A program made the position numbers and the translations under genes. The notes beneath the pieces are model-generated. The model saw only the letters and a list, made by a program, of their open reading frames with translations. It was not told where the DNA came from and did no database searches. A stretch of DNA of 64,000 bases, from contig NZ_CP006877.1 of assembly GCF_000816845.1 (NCBI RefSeq), positions 3,722,501-3,786,500 of the forward strand. Direction: 5' to 3'. This DNA comes from Rhizobium gallicum bv. gallicum R602sp (lineage in GTDB: Bacteria > Pseudomonadota > Alphaproteobacteria > Rhizobiales > Rhizobiaceae). This document shows, piece after piece, positions 20,325 to 30,988 of the stretch. Position 1 is the first letter of the stretch; each line of letters begins with the position of its first letter.

Positions 20325-21103
20325 TGCGCCTGTTCCCGGCGCCAGTAGCTGTAGCGGTAAGCCTCGCGGAAACCGAGACGGCCATAGAGCGCCAGAGCCG
20401 GGACGTTTACAGCCTTGACCTGCAGCCAGGCCGAGCGGGCGCTGCGCATGCGTGCCCAGCGAAGGGCAGAGGTCAGGATTTCGAGGCCGAGGCCCTCCCG
20501 CCGCCGCTTCTTAGCCACCGAAAGCGACATGATGCCGGCAAGATCGTTGTCCTGAACGCAAAGCACGGTTGCAAGCGGGCCGGTTTCCGGATCCTCGATC
20601 ATGAAGAGACCGCACGGCGGTCCGATCGCGTTAATGATCTCGGCAAGCGCCGGCTTCAGCTTCGGGGAGACTTGATCCGTCGCAAGATTGGCATCGACGA
20701 AGCGGCCGATGTCATGCGTCGGCAGGTGATCGAGTGTGTCCGGCAGTTCGGCATGCGCCAGATCGCAGGTCATGACGATTGTCTCGTCGAAATGCGTCCA
20801 TTGTCGCTCTTTGACGAGATCGATCAGAACCGGCGACGCAAGCGGTGTGTGGCGAAGAACGGCCGGGCGGCCATATGCCTCGAATTTGCGGCTGGCCTTC
20901 TCCAGCCGGACTTCGACGTCGCGATGATCGGAAGGGTCGAGCGGCACGATGGAATTCAGCCGGTTCGACGGATGGCCCGCCGTCAGCCGTACCTGCCAGC
21001 TGCCGTCATATTGCACGGAAGAAGCCGGCCACGCCCGGAAACCGACAGCTTCCAGCCTGCGTACGAGCGGCAAATTTGCCTTTTGGGAGAATGTTTCAGT
21101 CAA
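20321..21103 (-). CDS. GNAT family N-acetyltransferase
   Basis: A 260-residue protein whose C-terminal half has the GNAT fold signature: LATVLCVQDNDLAGIMSLSVAKKRRREGLG covers the core strand and acetyl-CoA loop (KKRRREGLG), followed by ALYGRLGFREAYRYSYWRRE. The N-terminal half may be a second, degenerate GNAT domain. It starts with TTG, and GGAGCTGATCG upstream overlaps the end of argJ; only 6 bp separate it from the argJ stop. Substrate unknown. Confidence 0.88.
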   Translation of the reverse strand: MTETFSQKANLPLVRRLEAVGFRAWPASSVQYDGSWQVRLTAGHPSNRLNSIVPLDPSDHRDVEVRLEKASRKFEAYGRPAVLRHTPLASPVLIDLVKERQWTHFDETIVMTCDLAHAELPDTLDHLPTHDIGRFVDANLATDQVSPKLKPALAEIINAIGPPCGLFMIEDPETGPLATVLCVQDNDLAGIMSLSVAKKRRREGLGLEILTSALRWARMRSARSAWLQVKAVNVPALALYGRLGFREAYRYSYWRREQAQ

Positions 21104-21109
21104 GAACGA

Positions 21110-22351
21110 TCAGCTCCGGTAGTCGCCGTTGATCGCCACATACTCTTTTGTGAGATCGCAGGTCCAGACCGTAGCCGCACCTGCGCCGAGCCCAATATCG
21201 ACTTTAATCGGAATATCCTGCTTCTTCATCACATTCGAGGCGGCTTCCTCCGAGTAATCAGGGTCGCGCTCACCGTTAACCGCAACACGTACATCGCCGA
21301 ACCAGATGGCGAGCCGATCACGATCGGCCATCTCGCCGGCCTTGCCGACGGCCATCACGATGCGGCCCCAATTAGCGTCTTCGCCGGCGGCAGCCGTCTT
21401 CACCAGGGGTGAATTCGCGATCGAAAGCGCAATGCGCTTGGCAGCCGCATCGCTCTGTGCGCCGGTCACGTTGATCTCGAGCATCTTGGTGGCGCCTTCG
21501 CCATCACGGCAAACTTGAAGCGACAAATCCTTCAACACTTCATTGAGCGCCGCGCGGAAGGCGGCAAGGCGCTGATCGTCGACACGCTCGATGCGGACCT
21601 GACCGTCCTCGGCGGCGGCAGCCGTCGCAAACAGCATCAGCGTATCGGAGGTAGACGTATCGCTATCCACCGTCATCGAATTGAAGGTCGGGCCGACGCC
21701 GTCCGAAAGCAGTGCCTGCAGAGCGGCGGGCGCGATATCGGCATCCGTGACAACGAATGAGAGCATGGTCGCCATGTCGGGTGCGATCATGCCGGCGCCC
21801 TTGGCAATGCCGTTGATGGTCACTTTCACGCCGCCGATTTCGGCATTGCGGGTCGAAACCTTCGGATAGGTGTCCGTGGTCATGATCGCCTTGGCGGCTT
21901 CGAACCATAAATCGCCGGTCGCCTCGGCATGCATCCTGTCGAGAACACCTGCGAATTTCGTCGCATCCAGCGGCTCGCCGATCACGCCGGTCGACGCCAG
22001 ATAGACTTCATTCTCGCCGCAGCCGACGGCAGCGGCAGCCGACTTTGCCGTCAAGGCGGTCGCCTGGCGTCCCTTCAGGCCGGTGAAGGCATTAGCGTTG
22101 CCAGAGTTGACGACGACGGCGCGCGCGATGCCATGCGGCAGATTGCCACGGCAGAAGTCGACGGGCGCCGACGGGCACTTCGATCGCGTGAAAACCCCCG
22201 CAACGGCGGCCGGCTTGTCGAAGACCATCATAAGCACGTCCGTCCGGTTCTCATACTTGATGCCTGCGGAAGCGGTCGCCATGCGCACGCCGCGCAGCGC
22301 CGGCATCGTGGCAAAGGTTGTCGGAGCGAGCGGAGAAACGGAACCGGACAT
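21110..22351 (-). CDS. argJ: bifunctional ornithine acetyltransferase/N-acetylglutamate synthase ArgJ
   Basis: A 413-residue precursor. The self-cleavage site is in [16 protein letters not shown], where the Thr of the ATML tetrad becomes the N-terminal nucleophile of the beta chain. The protein moves acetyl groups from acetylornithine to glutamate, recycling arginine synthesis. The start was set at [13 protein letters not shown], matching the family; an earlier in-frame ATG would add 24 Arg-rich residues. It is the first gene of an argJ-GNAT-mutT unit and lies downstream of a hairpin that ends the parvulin gene. Confidence 0.95.
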   Translation of the reverse strand: MSGSVSPLAPTTFATMPALRGVRMATASAGIKYENRTDVLMMVFDKPAAVAGVFTRSKCPSAPVDFCRGNLPHGIARAVVVNSGNANAFTGLKGRQATALTAKSAAAAVGCGENEVYLASTGVIGEPLDATKFAGVLDRMHAEATGDLWFEAAKAIMTTDTYPKVSTRNAEIGGVKVTINGIAKGAGMIAPDMATMLSFVVTDADIAPAALQALLSDGVGPTFNSMTVDSDTSTSDTLMLFATAAAAEDGQVRIERVDDQRLAAFRAALNEVLKDLSLQVCRDGEGATKMLEINVTGAQSDAAAKRIALSIANSPLVKTAAAGEDANWGRIVMAVGKAGEMADRDRLAIWFGDVRVAVNGERDPDYSEEAASNVMKKQDIPIKVDIGLGAGAATVWTCDLTKEYVAINGDYRS

Positions 22352-22433
22352 GAGGATCGACCTGGCTATAGGCATTTCCAGGCGACTTGGAAAACGGTTC
22401 GCCCTCCGGAAATGCGACAACAAAGGATAGTGA

Positions 22434-22456
22434 AGGGCCCGGAAGAACCGGGCCCT
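22434..22456 (-). terminator. hairpin between parvulin gene and argJ
   Basis: Perfect stem AGGGCCCGG / CCGGGCCCT with loop AAGAA, just past the parvulin stop codon. The minus-strand tail is TCACTATCCTTTG, so the U tract is weak; it could be an attenuating terminator or 3' end stabiliser. Confidence 0.65.
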
Positions 22457-22465
22457 GGATGGAAA

Positions 22466-23341
22466 TTACTGCTGCGGCTGCGTTGCTGGCGCCTGCTGCT
22501 TGTTCGCGTCGTCGTAACCCTTGCGAAGCGTTTCGTCCATGATGTCGACCTTGGACGTTTCCTTCGCCTTGGAGAGGAGGGCAAGGTACTTATCGCGCAT
22601 GACAAGCTGACGAACCTGGTCCTTGACCTGATCAAGCGGCGGCGGCGGCGCGTCGCGCTTGTCCTCGACCTTAATGACGTGGAAGCCGAAATCGGTCTTC
22701 ACAGGCGTCTTGGTATAGGTGCCCTTTTCGAGAGAGAAGGCTGCGTCCTCGAATTCCTTGACCATGCGACCCTTGGTAAAGTAGCCGAGATCGCCGCCGT
22801 CAGCCTTGTTCGGGTCGGTGGACTTTTCCTTGGCAAGTTCTGCAAAGTCCTTGCCGCCATCCAGCTGCTTGATGACATCCTTGGCCTCTTGCTCGGTCTT
22901 TACGAGGATGTGGCGAGCATGGACTTCTTCCTGCTTCGGAAGGGCTGCGACTTCCTTGTCGTAGCGCGCCTTCACTTCATCGTCGGTAACGGTATCGACG
23001 ACATGCTTCTTGAAATAGGCATTATGCAGTTCGCGATCCGAGAGATATTGTATGCGCTTCTTGAATTCGCTGGTCTGATCGAGCTTCTCGGCAGCCGCAT
23101 CGCCGGCGAGGAGCTTGACGTCGATCGCGGCCGAAAGCGCGGCAACCTTCTTCTGATCGTCCGGGAGCTGCGCTAGCTGGGGATCGAGGTTGGCGACGGC
23201 CAGATCGAGTTCCGACTGATGGATCTCAAGGTCGCCGACCTTGGCAACGACTGCATCCGGCTTGTCTTCCGCATAGACCGGCGCCTGGAGCGCAACGAAA
23301 GTTGCAAGCGCCATCACGGCGAGTTTGTTGTAGCTCAACAT
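22466..23341 (-). CDS. periplasmic parvulin-type peptidyl-prolyl isomerase
   Basis: A 291-residue exported protein. A signal peptide (1-25, with LAVMALATFVALQAPVYA cleaved before EDKPD) precedes a SurA/PrsA-like N-terminal helical domain. A rotamase domain follows at about 140-230 (VHARHILVKTEQEAKDVIKQ and GGDLGYFTKGRMVKEFEDAAF). The C terminus is Gln/Ala-rich (KQQAPATQPQQ). It helps fold outer-membrane or secreted proteins. AAAGG upstream selects the ATG at 23341. It is divergent from secA, a sensible neighbour for an export chaperone. Confidence 0.94.
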   Translation of the reverse strand: MLSYNKLAVMALATFVALQAPVYAEDKPDAVVAKVGDLEIHQSELDLAVANLDPQLAQLPDDQKKVAALSAAIDVKLLAGDAAAEKLDQTSEFKKRIQYLSDRELHNAYFKKHVVDTVTDDEVKARYDKEVAALPKQEEVHARHILVKTEQEAKDVIKQLDGGKDFAELAKEKSTDPNKADGGDLGYFTKGRMVKEFEDAAFSLEKGTYTKTPVKTDFGFHVIKVEDKRDAPPPPLDQVKDQVRQLVMRDKYLALLSKAKETSKVDIMDETLRKGYDDANKQQAPATQPQQ

Positions 23342-23444
23342 CAAATAACCTTTCAGAGTTACATCACCGGCTTCAGCATTCGTGAATCCAGCCCAAAACA
23401 GCCATCAACACTGGAATGTGGCCTTTCTATATCAGCCAAATCCG

Positions 23445-23473
23445 TTGACATCATTCGACCCCCCTCTTATCTG
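23445..23473 (+). promoter_or_regulatory. predicted sigma-70 promoter of secA
   Basis: TTGACA (23445-23450), a 17 bp spacer and TATCTG (23468-23473). The -35 box is a perfect match and the spacing is standard. It lies 116 bp before the secA ATG. Confidence 0.55.
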
Positions 23474-23588
23474 TCACGCAACCTCGCGTCCAGAAAAGTT
23501 TCCTGGCGTTTCGAGACGTGTGCCTGATTTTCGGCTGGGTGTGCGTATAAGAAAAGCCGGGGAAGAATATTGAGAAAGGACCAGTCAT

Positions 23589-26303
23589 ATGGTCAGCTTC
23601 GGCGGTCTCGCCCGCAAAATATTTGGCTCTGCCAATGATCGCCGCGTGCGGTCCTTCCAGCCGAAAGTCGCCGCCATCAACTTGATCGAAGAGAAGACGA
23701 AGGCCCTGAGCGACGAACAGCTCGCCGCCCAGACGGTCGAGTTCCGCAAGATGCTTGCGGACGGGAAGACGCTCGACGACATTCTCGTTCCGGCATTCGC
23801 CGTCGTGCGCGAAGCCTCGCGCCGCGTACTTGGCCTGCGGCCTTTTGACGTGCAGCTTGTCGGCGGCATGATCCTGCATTCGAACGCCATCGCCGAAATG
23901 AAGACCGGTGAAGGTAAGACGCTGGTTGCGACACTGCCGGTTTACCTGAATGCGCTTGCCGGCAAGGGTGTCCATGTCGTTACTGTGAACGACTACCTTG
24001 CCCGCCGCGACGCCGCCAACATGGGCCGTATCTACAACTTCCTCGGGCTCACCACGGGCGTCATCGTCCATGGACTGTCGGATGAGGAGCGCGCTGCCGC
24101 TTACAATTGCGACATCACCTACGCCACGAACAACGAACTCGGCTTCGATTATCTTCGCGACAATATGAAGTATGAGAAGGGCCAGATGGTCCAGCGCGGC
24201 CACAACTTTGCGATCGTCGACGAAGTGGACTCGATCCTGGTTGACGAAGCACGCACGCCGCTGATCATCTCCGGTCCGCTCGACGACCGCTCCGATCTTT
24301 ATAACACGATTGACGCTTTCATTCCGCTCTTGTCGGCGGAAGATTACGAGATCGACGAGAAGCAACGTTCGGCGAACTTCTCTGAAGTTGGTACTGAGAA
24401 GCTCGAAGGTCTCCTAAAACAGGCAGGCCTCCTGAAAGGCAGCGCGCTCTACGACATCGAAAACGTCGCGATCGTCCATCACATCAACAATGCGCTGAAG
24501 GCCCACAAACTCTTCCAGCGCGACAAGGACTACATCGTGCGCAATGGTGAAATCGTCATTATCGACGAATTCACCGGCCGCATGATGCCGGGCCGCCGCT
24601 ATTCGGAGGGCCAGCACCAAGCGCTGGAAGCCAAGGAAAAGGTGCAGATCCAGCCAGAAAACCAGACGCTGGCGCAGATCACCTTCCAGAACTATTTCCG
24701 CATGTACGGAAAGCTCGCCGGCATGACCGGTACGGCGCAGACGGAAGCGGAAGAATTCGGCAACATCTACGGCCTCGATGTCATCGAAGTGCCGACTAAC
24801 CTGCCGATCCAGCGTATCGACGAAGACGACGAGGTCTACCGGACCTTCGAGGAGAAGTACAAAGCGATCATCGCCGAGATCGCAGACGCCCAGAAGCGCG
24901 GCCAGCCGGTGCTCGTCGGCACGACCTCCATCGAGAAATCCGAACTTCTGGCTGAGCTGATGCGCAAGCAGGGCTTCAAGGACTTCCAGGTCCTGAACGC
25001 CCGCTATCACGAGCAGGAAGCGTATATCGTTGCGCAAGCAGGCGTGCCGGGCGCGGTCACGATCGCCACTAACATGGCGGGCCGCGGTACCGACATCCAG
25101 CTTGGCGGCAACCTCGACATGCGCATCGAGCGCGAGCTTGGCGAGGCCGAGCTTGGCCCGGAACGCGACGCCAAGATTGCAGCGATCGCCGAGGAGATCC
25201 AGAAACTCAAGGAGCAGGCGATCGCCGCCGGTGGTCTCTATGTCATCGCGACGGAACGCCATGAAAGCCGCCGCATCGACAATCAGCTCCGTGGCCGTTC
25301 CGGCCGTCAGGGCGACCCGGGCCGCTCCAAGTTCTATCTGTCGCTTCAGGACGACCTGATGCGCATCTTCGGCTCCGATCGCATGGACGGCATGCTCCAG
25401 AAGCTTGGTCTCAAGGAAGGCGAAGCAATCGTCCATCCCTGGATCAACAAGGCTCTGGAGCGCGCCCAGAAGAAGGTCGAGGCCCGCAACTTCGATATCC
25501 GCAAGAACTTGCTGAAATACGACGACGTGTTGAACGATCAGCGCAAGGTGATCTTCGAACAGCGCCTCGAACTGATGGAAGCTACGAACATCTCCGAGAC
25601 CGTTTCGGATATGCGCCGCGAGGTCATCGAGGACCTCGTCGAGAAGCATATTCCCGAGCGTGCCTATGCGGAGCAATGGGATGCTGCCGGATTGAAGGAG
25701 CAGGTTGCCGCGCTTTTCAACCTCGATCTGCCAATCGAGGACTGGGTAAAGGAAGAAGGCATTGGTGAAGACGATATCCGCGAACGTCTGACGGAAGCGG
25801 CCAACGCTGCCTTCACCGAAAAAGCCGAGCGTTTCGGCCCGGATATCATGCACTATGTCGAGCGTTCGATCGTGATGCAGACATTGGACCATCTCTGGCG
25901 CGAGCACATCGTCAACCTCGACCACCTGCGCTCCGTCATCGGCTTCCGCGGATATGCCCAGCGCGATCCGCTGCAGGAATACAAATCCGAAGCCTTCGAG
26001 CTCTTCCAGACCCTACTGAACAGCCTGCGCGAGGCTGTGACGGCGCAGTTGATGCGCGTCGAGTTGGTGCAGCAGGCGCCCGCCGAGCCGGAACTGCCGG
26101 TCATGCAAGCCCAGCACCTGGACCCCGACACGGGCGAGAATGATTTCGCGCCGATCTTCCAGGCGTCCGAAGTGATCGTCTCGCCGGAAAACCGGGATCC
26201 GAACAACCCGTCCACCTGGGGCAAGGTCGGCCGCAACGAGCCGTGCCCCTGCGGTTCTGGCAAGAAATTCAAGCACTGCCACGGTGCGTTTGCCGAAGCC
26301 TGA
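23589..26303 (+). CDS. secA: preprotein translocase ATPase SecA
   Basis: A 904-residue SecA of full length. Walker A is in [14 protein letters not shown] (about 100-113) and the DEAD-like Walker B in [15 protein letters not shown]. The preprotein-binding and helical scaffold regions follow. The C-terminal zinc finger [14 protein letters not shown] (about 885-898), which binds SecB, is intact. It drives preproteins through SecYEG at the inner membrane. GAAAGGA precedes the ATG, the promoter above is well placed, and a strong terminator follows. It is a single-gene unit. Confidence 0.98.
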   Translation: MVSFGGLARKIFGSANDRRVRSFQPKVAAINLIEEKTKALSDEQLAAQTVEFRKMLADGKTLDDILVPAFAVVREASRRVLGLRPFDVQLVGGMILHSNAIAEMKTGEGKTLVATLPVYLNALAGKGVHVVTVNDYLARRDAANMGRIYNFLGLTTGVIVHGLSDEERAAAYNCDITYATNNELGFDYLRDNMKYEKGQMVQRGHNFAIVDEVDSILVDEARTPLIISGPLDDRSDLYNTIDAFIPLLSAEDYEIDEKQRSANFSEVGTEKLEGLLKQAGLLKGSALYDIENVAIVHHINNALKAHKLFQRDKDYIVRNGEIVIIDEFTGRMMPGRRYSEGQHQALEAKEKVQIQPENQTLAQITFQNYFRMYGKLAGMTGTAQTEAEEFGNIYGLDVIEVPTNLPIQRIDEDDEVYRTFEEKYKAIIAEIADAQKRGQPVLVGTTSIEKSELLAELMRKQGFKDFQVLNARYHEQEAYIVAQAGVPGAVTIATNMAGRGTDIQLGGNLDMRIERELGEAELGPERDAKIAAIAEEIQKLKEQAIAAGGLYVIATERHESRRIDNQLRGRSGRQGDPGRSKFYLSLQDDLMRIFGSDRMDGMLQKLGLKEGEAIVHPWINKALERAQKKVEARNFDIRKNLLKYDDVLNDQRKVIFEQRLELMEATNISETVSDMRREVIEDLVEKHIPERAYAEQWDAAGLKEQVAALFNLDLPIEDWVKEEGIGEDDIRERLTEAANAAFTEKAERFGPDIMHYVERSIVMQTLDHLWREHIVNLDHLRSVIGFRGYAQRDPLQEYKSEAFELFQTLLNSLREAVTAQLMRVELVQQAPAEPELPVMQAQHLDPDTGENDFAPIFQASEVIVSPENRDPNNPSTWGKVGRNEPCPCGSGKKFKHCHGAFAEA

Positions 26304-26323
26304 GCGTCGGCAGGCAGCTCAAG

Positions 26324-26352
26324 AATGCCGCCTTCGGGCGGCATTTCTTTCT
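26324..26352 (+). terminator. rho-independent terminator of secA
   Basis: Stem AATGCCGCC (26324-26332), UUCG tetraloop, stem GGCGGCATT (26337-26345), then TTCTTTCT. It lies 20 bp after the secA stop codon. Confidence 0.92.
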
Positions 26353-26466
26353 GCGCGAATTAGACTGGCGGTTAAGGATGATATGCTCACCACAACCGTT
26401 TCTTAATCCTGATCTGACAAGACTTCTGACACGATTTGCCTGAGTTCAGAGTGTTGCGTGTTCGTA

Positions 26467-27876
26467 ATGGCGGTCATTGAAACAGCGGAAAGACTGCTGC
26501 CTGCGGGCCTGCGTCCGGCGGGAAGCCGTCTGCTGCGCGTGCTTGCCGCAATCGTGACCGGGCACGGCGACAAGGCAACCGCGCAGCGGATGGCACTTAC
26601 CGCCTTTTCGATCCGCATAGTGAGCGCCGCCCTCGCCTTCATTTCCCAGATCATCCTCGCGCGCCTCATGGGCGAATATGAATACGGGATTTTCGTGTTT
26701 GTCTGGGTTCTGATCGTCCTTTTCGGCGATCTCTCCTGCCTCGGCTTTCACACCGCGATCGTTCGTTTCCTGCCGCAATACAAGGCTGCAGGTGCCTTCG
26801 AGGAAATTCGCGGCCTGACGGGAACGGCCCGTACCTTCGCCATGCTTTCCGGAACGCTGGTGATGGCTTCCGGTATGGCGGGACTCCATTTCCTAGGCGA
26901 CAGGATTGAGTCCTATTATCTCATTCCTGTTTTCCTTGGCCTTCTCGCCATGCCGATGATCGCGCTCGGCGACATTCTGGAAGGCACCTCGCGTGCCAAT
27001 CACTGGCCGGTCATGGCGCTGAGCCCGGTCTACATCATCCGGCCTGTCCTCATCATTCTCTTCATGCTGGCAGCGATCGGAGCCGGTGCGGAGCATTCTG
27101 CCGTCACCGCCATGAAAGCCGCGCTGGCCGCAACCTACGTCACCGCCGTCGGCCAATACATCGCGACACTCCTGCGCCTGCGCCGCCACTACAGCGAGGG
27201 ACCGCGCAGGGTCGATTTCCTCAACTGGCTGAACATCGCCTTCCCGATATTCCTGGTCGAAGGCGTGAGCTTCCTCTTGACCAATTCGGATGTGGTTGTC
27301 GTCGGCATCTTCCTCGAGCCGCATGACGTGGCGATCTATTTTGCCGCCGCAAAGACGATGGCGCTGGTGCATTTCATCATGTTCTCTGTAAAGGCAGCAT
27401 CCGGTCCACGCTTCTCCAGCCTCATCGCAGAAGGCACCCGCGAGCAGCTTGCCGCAGCAGCAATCGACGCTGCGCGATGGACCTTCTGGCCGGCGCTGGC
27501 CCTCGGGCTCGCAGTCGTTGCAGCCGGTCACTTGCTGCTGTCGCTTTTCGGCGCAGCCTTTACGGCAGGTTATGTTTTGATGGCGATCCTGCTTGCGGGC
27601 ATCCTCGCCAAGGCCCTCGTCGGTCCGGCCGAAACGCTGCTGATGATGGCCGGAAAGCAGAACCTCTGCGTCGCCCTCTATGCGGCGGCGCTCACGGCAA
27701 ACGTCTCCTTGAATATCGCCCTGATTCCGCACCTTGGCACCGTCGGCACTGCGATCGCGACGGCATCGGCAATGGGTGTGGAAGCGATCCTGCTGCACAT
27801 CGCCGTGCGCCGGGCGCTCGGCATTGTCCTTTTTGCATTCAGCCGCCCTCCGGCAACGATAGAAACGAGAGCCTGA
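26467..27876 (+). CDS. polysaccharide flippase (oligosaccharide flippase / Wzx-like family)
   Basis: A 469-residue integral membrane protein with about 12-14 helices. The N-terminal block FISQIILARLMGEYEYGIFVFV is the hallmark of the MOP-superfamily polysaccharide flippases, and AIDAARWTFWPALALGLAVV begins the C-terminal half. Such proteins turn lipid-linked sugars across the inner membrane. The ATG at 26467 is used rather than a GTG three codons upstream. It is followed after 2 bp by a CelD-like acyltransferase, so the pair forms an operon. No glycosyltransferase is adjacent. Confidence 0.88.
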   Translation: MAVIETAERLLPAGLRPAGSRLLRVLAAIVTGHGDKATAQRMALTAFSIRIVSAALAFISQIILARLMGEYEYGIFVFVWVLIVLFGDLSCLGFHTAIVRFLPQYKAAGAFEEIRGLTGTARTFAMLSGTLVMASGMAGLHFLGDRIESYYLIPVFLGLLAMPMIALGDILEGTSRANHWPVMALSPVYIIRPVLIILFMLAAIGAGAEHSAVTAMKAALAATYVTAVGQYIATLLRLRRHYSEGPRRVDFLNWLNIAFPIFLVEGVSFLLTNSDVVVVGIFLEPHDVAIYFAAAKTMALVHFIMFSVKAASGPRFSSLIAEGTREQLAAAAIDAARWTFWPALALGLAVVAAGHLLLSLFGAAFTAGYVLMAILLAGILAKALVGPAETLLMMAGKQNLCVALYAAALTANVSLNIALIPHLGTVGTAIATASAMGVEAILLHIAVRRALGIVLFAFSRPPATIETRA

Positions 27877-27878
27877 TA

Positions 27879-29156
27879 ATGGTGCGTGTCCCCCCCGTTA
27901 CCGAAAGCACCGATACCAACGCCAATCGCATGGTTCACGAGCTTGCCTCGATAAACTTCGACTTGCCGCAGGCTGAAGCGCGCGTCGAGATCGGACGTCC
28001 GGGCCGGGAGCTCTGCCTCTATCCGGGCAGGCTCGGCTATGAATTGCAGGACGAACTGGATTTCCTTTCGAACCGTGCGATGGAGCCGAATGTTTTCTTC
28101 ACCGGCCGCTTCCTCGCGCCCGCCATGCCGCGGCTTGAAGACCGGCAAGTGAGTTTCGCACTGATCCGCGACGAGAACGGCCGGCGCAGCCGCTTGCGTT
28201 TCCTGATGCCGTTCTCTGTCGAAAGACCCGGCTTTGCCGTCGGCCCCTCGATCATCCGCGCATGGTCGAACAGCTTCGCGCCGCTCGGCACCCCCCTGGT
28301 GGATGCCGAAGATGCGGCTGAGACGCTGGACAATCTTTTTGAAGGCTTGACGGCGAAAGATCTGAACCTTCCCGCAACGTTGGTGCTGCCGGATATTCGC
28401 CTGAACGGCATCTTTGCTCGCATGGCAAAGGCGGTGGCGCTGAGCCGCAACCTGCCGGTCACGGTCACCAATCCATCCGAGCGGCCGATGCTGCAGAGCG
28501 AGGACGACGCTATGGCCTATCTTGGCCGTACCATCTCTTCTTCGCATAAAAGGGAAATGCGCCGTCAATGGCGGCAGCTCGAAGAGCTCGGAACAGCTGT
28601 CTATGTCGTTGCGCGCCAGCCCCGCGATATTCATGCGCGGTTTGAGGAGTTCTTAGCAATGGAAGCCGGCGGCTGGAAAGGCAAGAGACGAAGCGCGCTG
28701 GCAACCGACCGCTACCACACGGCCTTCGCCCGCGAAGCCGTCTCGAACCTTGCGGCGATCGACGCGGTGCGCATTCACACGATCGACCTGAACGGCAAGG
28801 CAATCGCGGCAACAGTTGTGTTGATGATGGGCGGCGAGGCCTATACTTGGAAGACGGCCTACGACGAGGCCTATGCCCGCTATTCTCCGGGCAAGCTGTT
28901 GATGGCCGAACTAACGGAGTGGCATCTCGACGATGCGAATATCGTGCGTTCCGATTCCTGCGCGGTGCCGGACCATCCGATCATGAGCCGCTTTTGGCAG
29001 GAGCGCGAGGAAATGGGAACGCTGGTGATCGGCCTGACGCAGAACGGCGACCGCGATGTTCGCCAGGCCGCCGCTCAGTTGCATATGTATCGCAGCACCC
29101 GCAATATGGCGAAGATGCTGCGCGAGAAGATCATATCGCTCACACGGCGCGGTTAG
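27879..29156 (+). CDS. CelD/BcsL-like GNAT acetyltransferase
   Basis: A 425-residue cytoplasmic protein. The C-terminal GNAT-like domain of the CelD/BcsL type spans about 190-400, with SSSHKREMRRQWRQLEELG, then FEEFLAMEAGGWKGKRRSAL and a late YSPGKLLMAELTEWHLDD. CelD/BcsL proteins are tied to cellulose and exopolysaccharide loci and are thought to acylate a sugar or lipid carrier. Here the partner is the flippase just upstream (2 bp gap). The 3' end overlaps the convergent acyl-CoA synthetase stop by 17 bp. Confidence 0.88.
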   Translation: MVRVPPVTESTDTNANRMVHELASINFDLPQAEARVEIGRPGRELCLYPGRLGYELQDELDFLSNRAMEPNVFFTGRFLAPAMPRLEDRQVSFALIRDENGRRSRLRFLMPFSVERPGFAVGPSIIRAWSNSFAPLGTPLVDAEDAAETLDNLFEGLTAKDLNLPATLVLPDIRLNGIFARMAKAVALSRNLPVTVTNPSERPMLQSEDDAMAYLGRTISSSHKREMRRQWRQLEELGTAVYVVARQPRDIHARFEEFLAMEAGGWKGKRRSALATDRYHTAFAREAVSNLAAIDAVRIHTIDLNGKAIAATVVLMMGGEAYTWKTAYDEAYARYSPGKLLMAELTEWHLDDANIVRSDSCAVPDHPIMSRFWQEREEMGTLVIGLTQNGDRDVRQAAAQLHMYRSTRNMAKMLREKIISLTRRG

Positions 29157-30780
29157 GCCCCTCGCCGGCCGCCTTTTCGCGCAGAAGTCTGCGGATGACC
29201 TTGCCGGTCGTCGTCAGCGGCAGCGCGTCCACAAATTCGACCTCGCGCGGATATTCGTGCATCGAAAGCCGCATCTTCACCCAATCGCGGATTTCAGCGC
29301 CGAGCGCATCGCTGGGCGTGCGGCCAGGTGAAAGCACGATATAGGCCTTGACGATCTCGGTGCGCACCGGATCCGGCTTGCCGACGACGGCAGCGAGCTG
29401 CACGGCCGGGTGGCCGCTCAGACAGTCCTCGATTTCGGCAGGACCAATGCGATAGCCTGACGAGGTGATGACGTCATCATCCCGGCCTTCGAAAATGACG
29501 TAGCCCTCGTCATCCTGATGACCGAGATCGCCGGTTAGCAGCCAGCCGTTGATGAACTTCTTCCTGGTCGCCTCGCCATCGTTCCAATAGCCGAGGAACA
29601 TGACTGGATCGGGCGCCTTGATAGCGATTTGGCCTGTCTCGCCGGGGGACACTTCATCGCCGCTCTCGCCAATGATTGCAACCCTATGACCGGGAACCGC
29701 GCGGCCGATCGCGCCTGCCTTCGTGACACCATAGCCTGCACTGGAGGAGAGTACGAAATTGCACTCCGTCTGGCCATAAAACTCATTGACGGTGATGCCG
29801 AACGCCTGGCGCGCCCACTCATAGGTTTCGCGACCGAGCGATTCACCGGCGGAGCCGATGGTGCGCAGATTGAGATCATATTTCGCGCGGGGATCACTGA
29901 TCGATTTCAGCAGGCGGAGCGCTGTCGGCGGGATGAAGGCATTCCGCACCTTCATCTCGGCCATGATGCGATAAGCCATATCGGCGTCGAACTTCTGCGC
30001 CGGAGAGGAAACGACAGGAACGCCGAGCAGGAGGCTTGGCAGCAGCGCATTCAGCAGCCCGCCTGCCCAGGCCCAGTCCGACGGCGTCCAGACCTTGTCG
30101 CCGGGCTGTGCAAAACCTTCATGCGCGAACTGCATCCCGGGAATGTGGCCCGCCAGAACACGATGGCCATGCAAGGCGCCCTTGGGCGGCCCCGTCGTGC
30201 CTGATGTGAAGATCATCAACGCCGGATCGTCCGGGCTGGTCGCAGCAACGTCGAAAAGCGGCGGATGCGCCTCGACGAGCGCTCCGAAAGCAAACGCTTC
30301 ACCGCCATCGATGCTGATGACCGTGCCGAGTTCCGGCAGGTTTTCGCGAATCTGGTTCACCCGCTCCAGTCCGAACGAGTTGGTAACGATCGCAGTCGCG
30401 CCTGAGGTTCTCAGCCGGTATTCCAGTGCCTCGACGCCAAACAGCAGCGCGAGCGGCAGCGCAATCGCACCCATCTTGTAGATCGCCACATGGGCGATCG
30501 CCGTCTCGAAACATTGCGGCAGAAGCAACGCGACGCGATCGCCGCGGCGAATGCCGAGCGACGTCAATGCATTGGCAAAAGACGACGAGCGCTCCGCCAG
30601 CGCGCCGTAGGTCATCGACAAATGACGACCATCCGGGCTGAAATGTTCGAGGCAGATGCGTTCGGGTGCCTGCGCCGCCCATCCATCGCTGACGGCACGC
30701 CCAATATTGAAGTCTTCCGGAATCTCCCACGAAAAATCGCGATAAAGACCGTCATAGCGGTCGCGGCCGGGAAGTCTCAT
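29140..30780 (-). CDS. acyl-CoA synthetase (ACSM-like AMP-binding enzyme)
   Basis: A 546-residue ANL-superfamily adenylating enzyme. The P-loop-like motif is MIFTSGTTGPPKGALHGH (about 185-200), the aromatic motif region is TVNEFYGQTECNFVLSS, and the A8 hinge is in GRDDDVITSSGYRIGPAEIE. The catalytic Lys is in TTTGKVIRRLL near the C terminus. Overall similarity in motif style is to medium-chain acyl-CoA synthetases; the substrate is not determined. The start was placed at MRLPGRDRYDGLY, since 12 extra residues from 30816 have no family support. Confidence 0.9.
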   Translation of the reverse strand: MRLPGRDRYDGLYRDFSWEIPEDFNIGRAVSDGWAAQAPERICLEHFSPDGRHLSMTYGALAERSSSFANALTSLGIRRGDRVALLLPQCFETAIAHVAIYKMGAIALPLALLFGVEALEYRLRTSGATAIVTNSFGLERVNQIRENLPELGTVISIDGGEAFAFGALVEAHPPLFDVAATSPDDPALMIFTSGTTGPPKGALHGHRVLAGHIPGMQFAHEGFAQPGDKVWTPSDWAWAGGLLNALLPSLLLGVPVVSSPAQKFDADMAYRIMAEMKVRNAFIPPTALRLLKSISDPRAKYDLNLRTIGSAGESLGRETYEWARQAFGITVNEFYGQTECNFVLSSSAGYGVTKAGAIGRAVPGHRVAIIGESGDEVSPGETGQIAIKAPDPVMFLGYWNDGEATRKKFINGWLLTGDLGHQDDEGYVIFEGRDDDVITSSGYRIGPAEIEDCLSGHPAVQLAAVVGKPDPVRTEIVKAYIVLSPGRTPSDALGAEIRDWVKMRLSMHEYPREVEFVDALPLTTTGKVIRRLLREKAAGEGPNRAV

Positions 30781-30988
30781 ACTCGAAAATCCAGTGAATG
30801 CTGCACCAGCTAACACCTTGCGGCGATCGAGTGCAAGTTCGCTTGATCGCGTGTTTCAAAGCTCCACCTCATGATCGCAAGGCGCGCCTGAAATATTCTT
30901 TCGCCGGATTGCTGACACTCTCACCGATTGCGCCCTACATCACCCCGAGGTGTCTCGGGGGATTGAGATTTATTCACGGAGTCAATTC

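Noticed and set aside
24414..25925. 503-codon frame antisense to secA
   Set aside because: A shadow of a highly expressed core gene. It has no family and no ribosome site.
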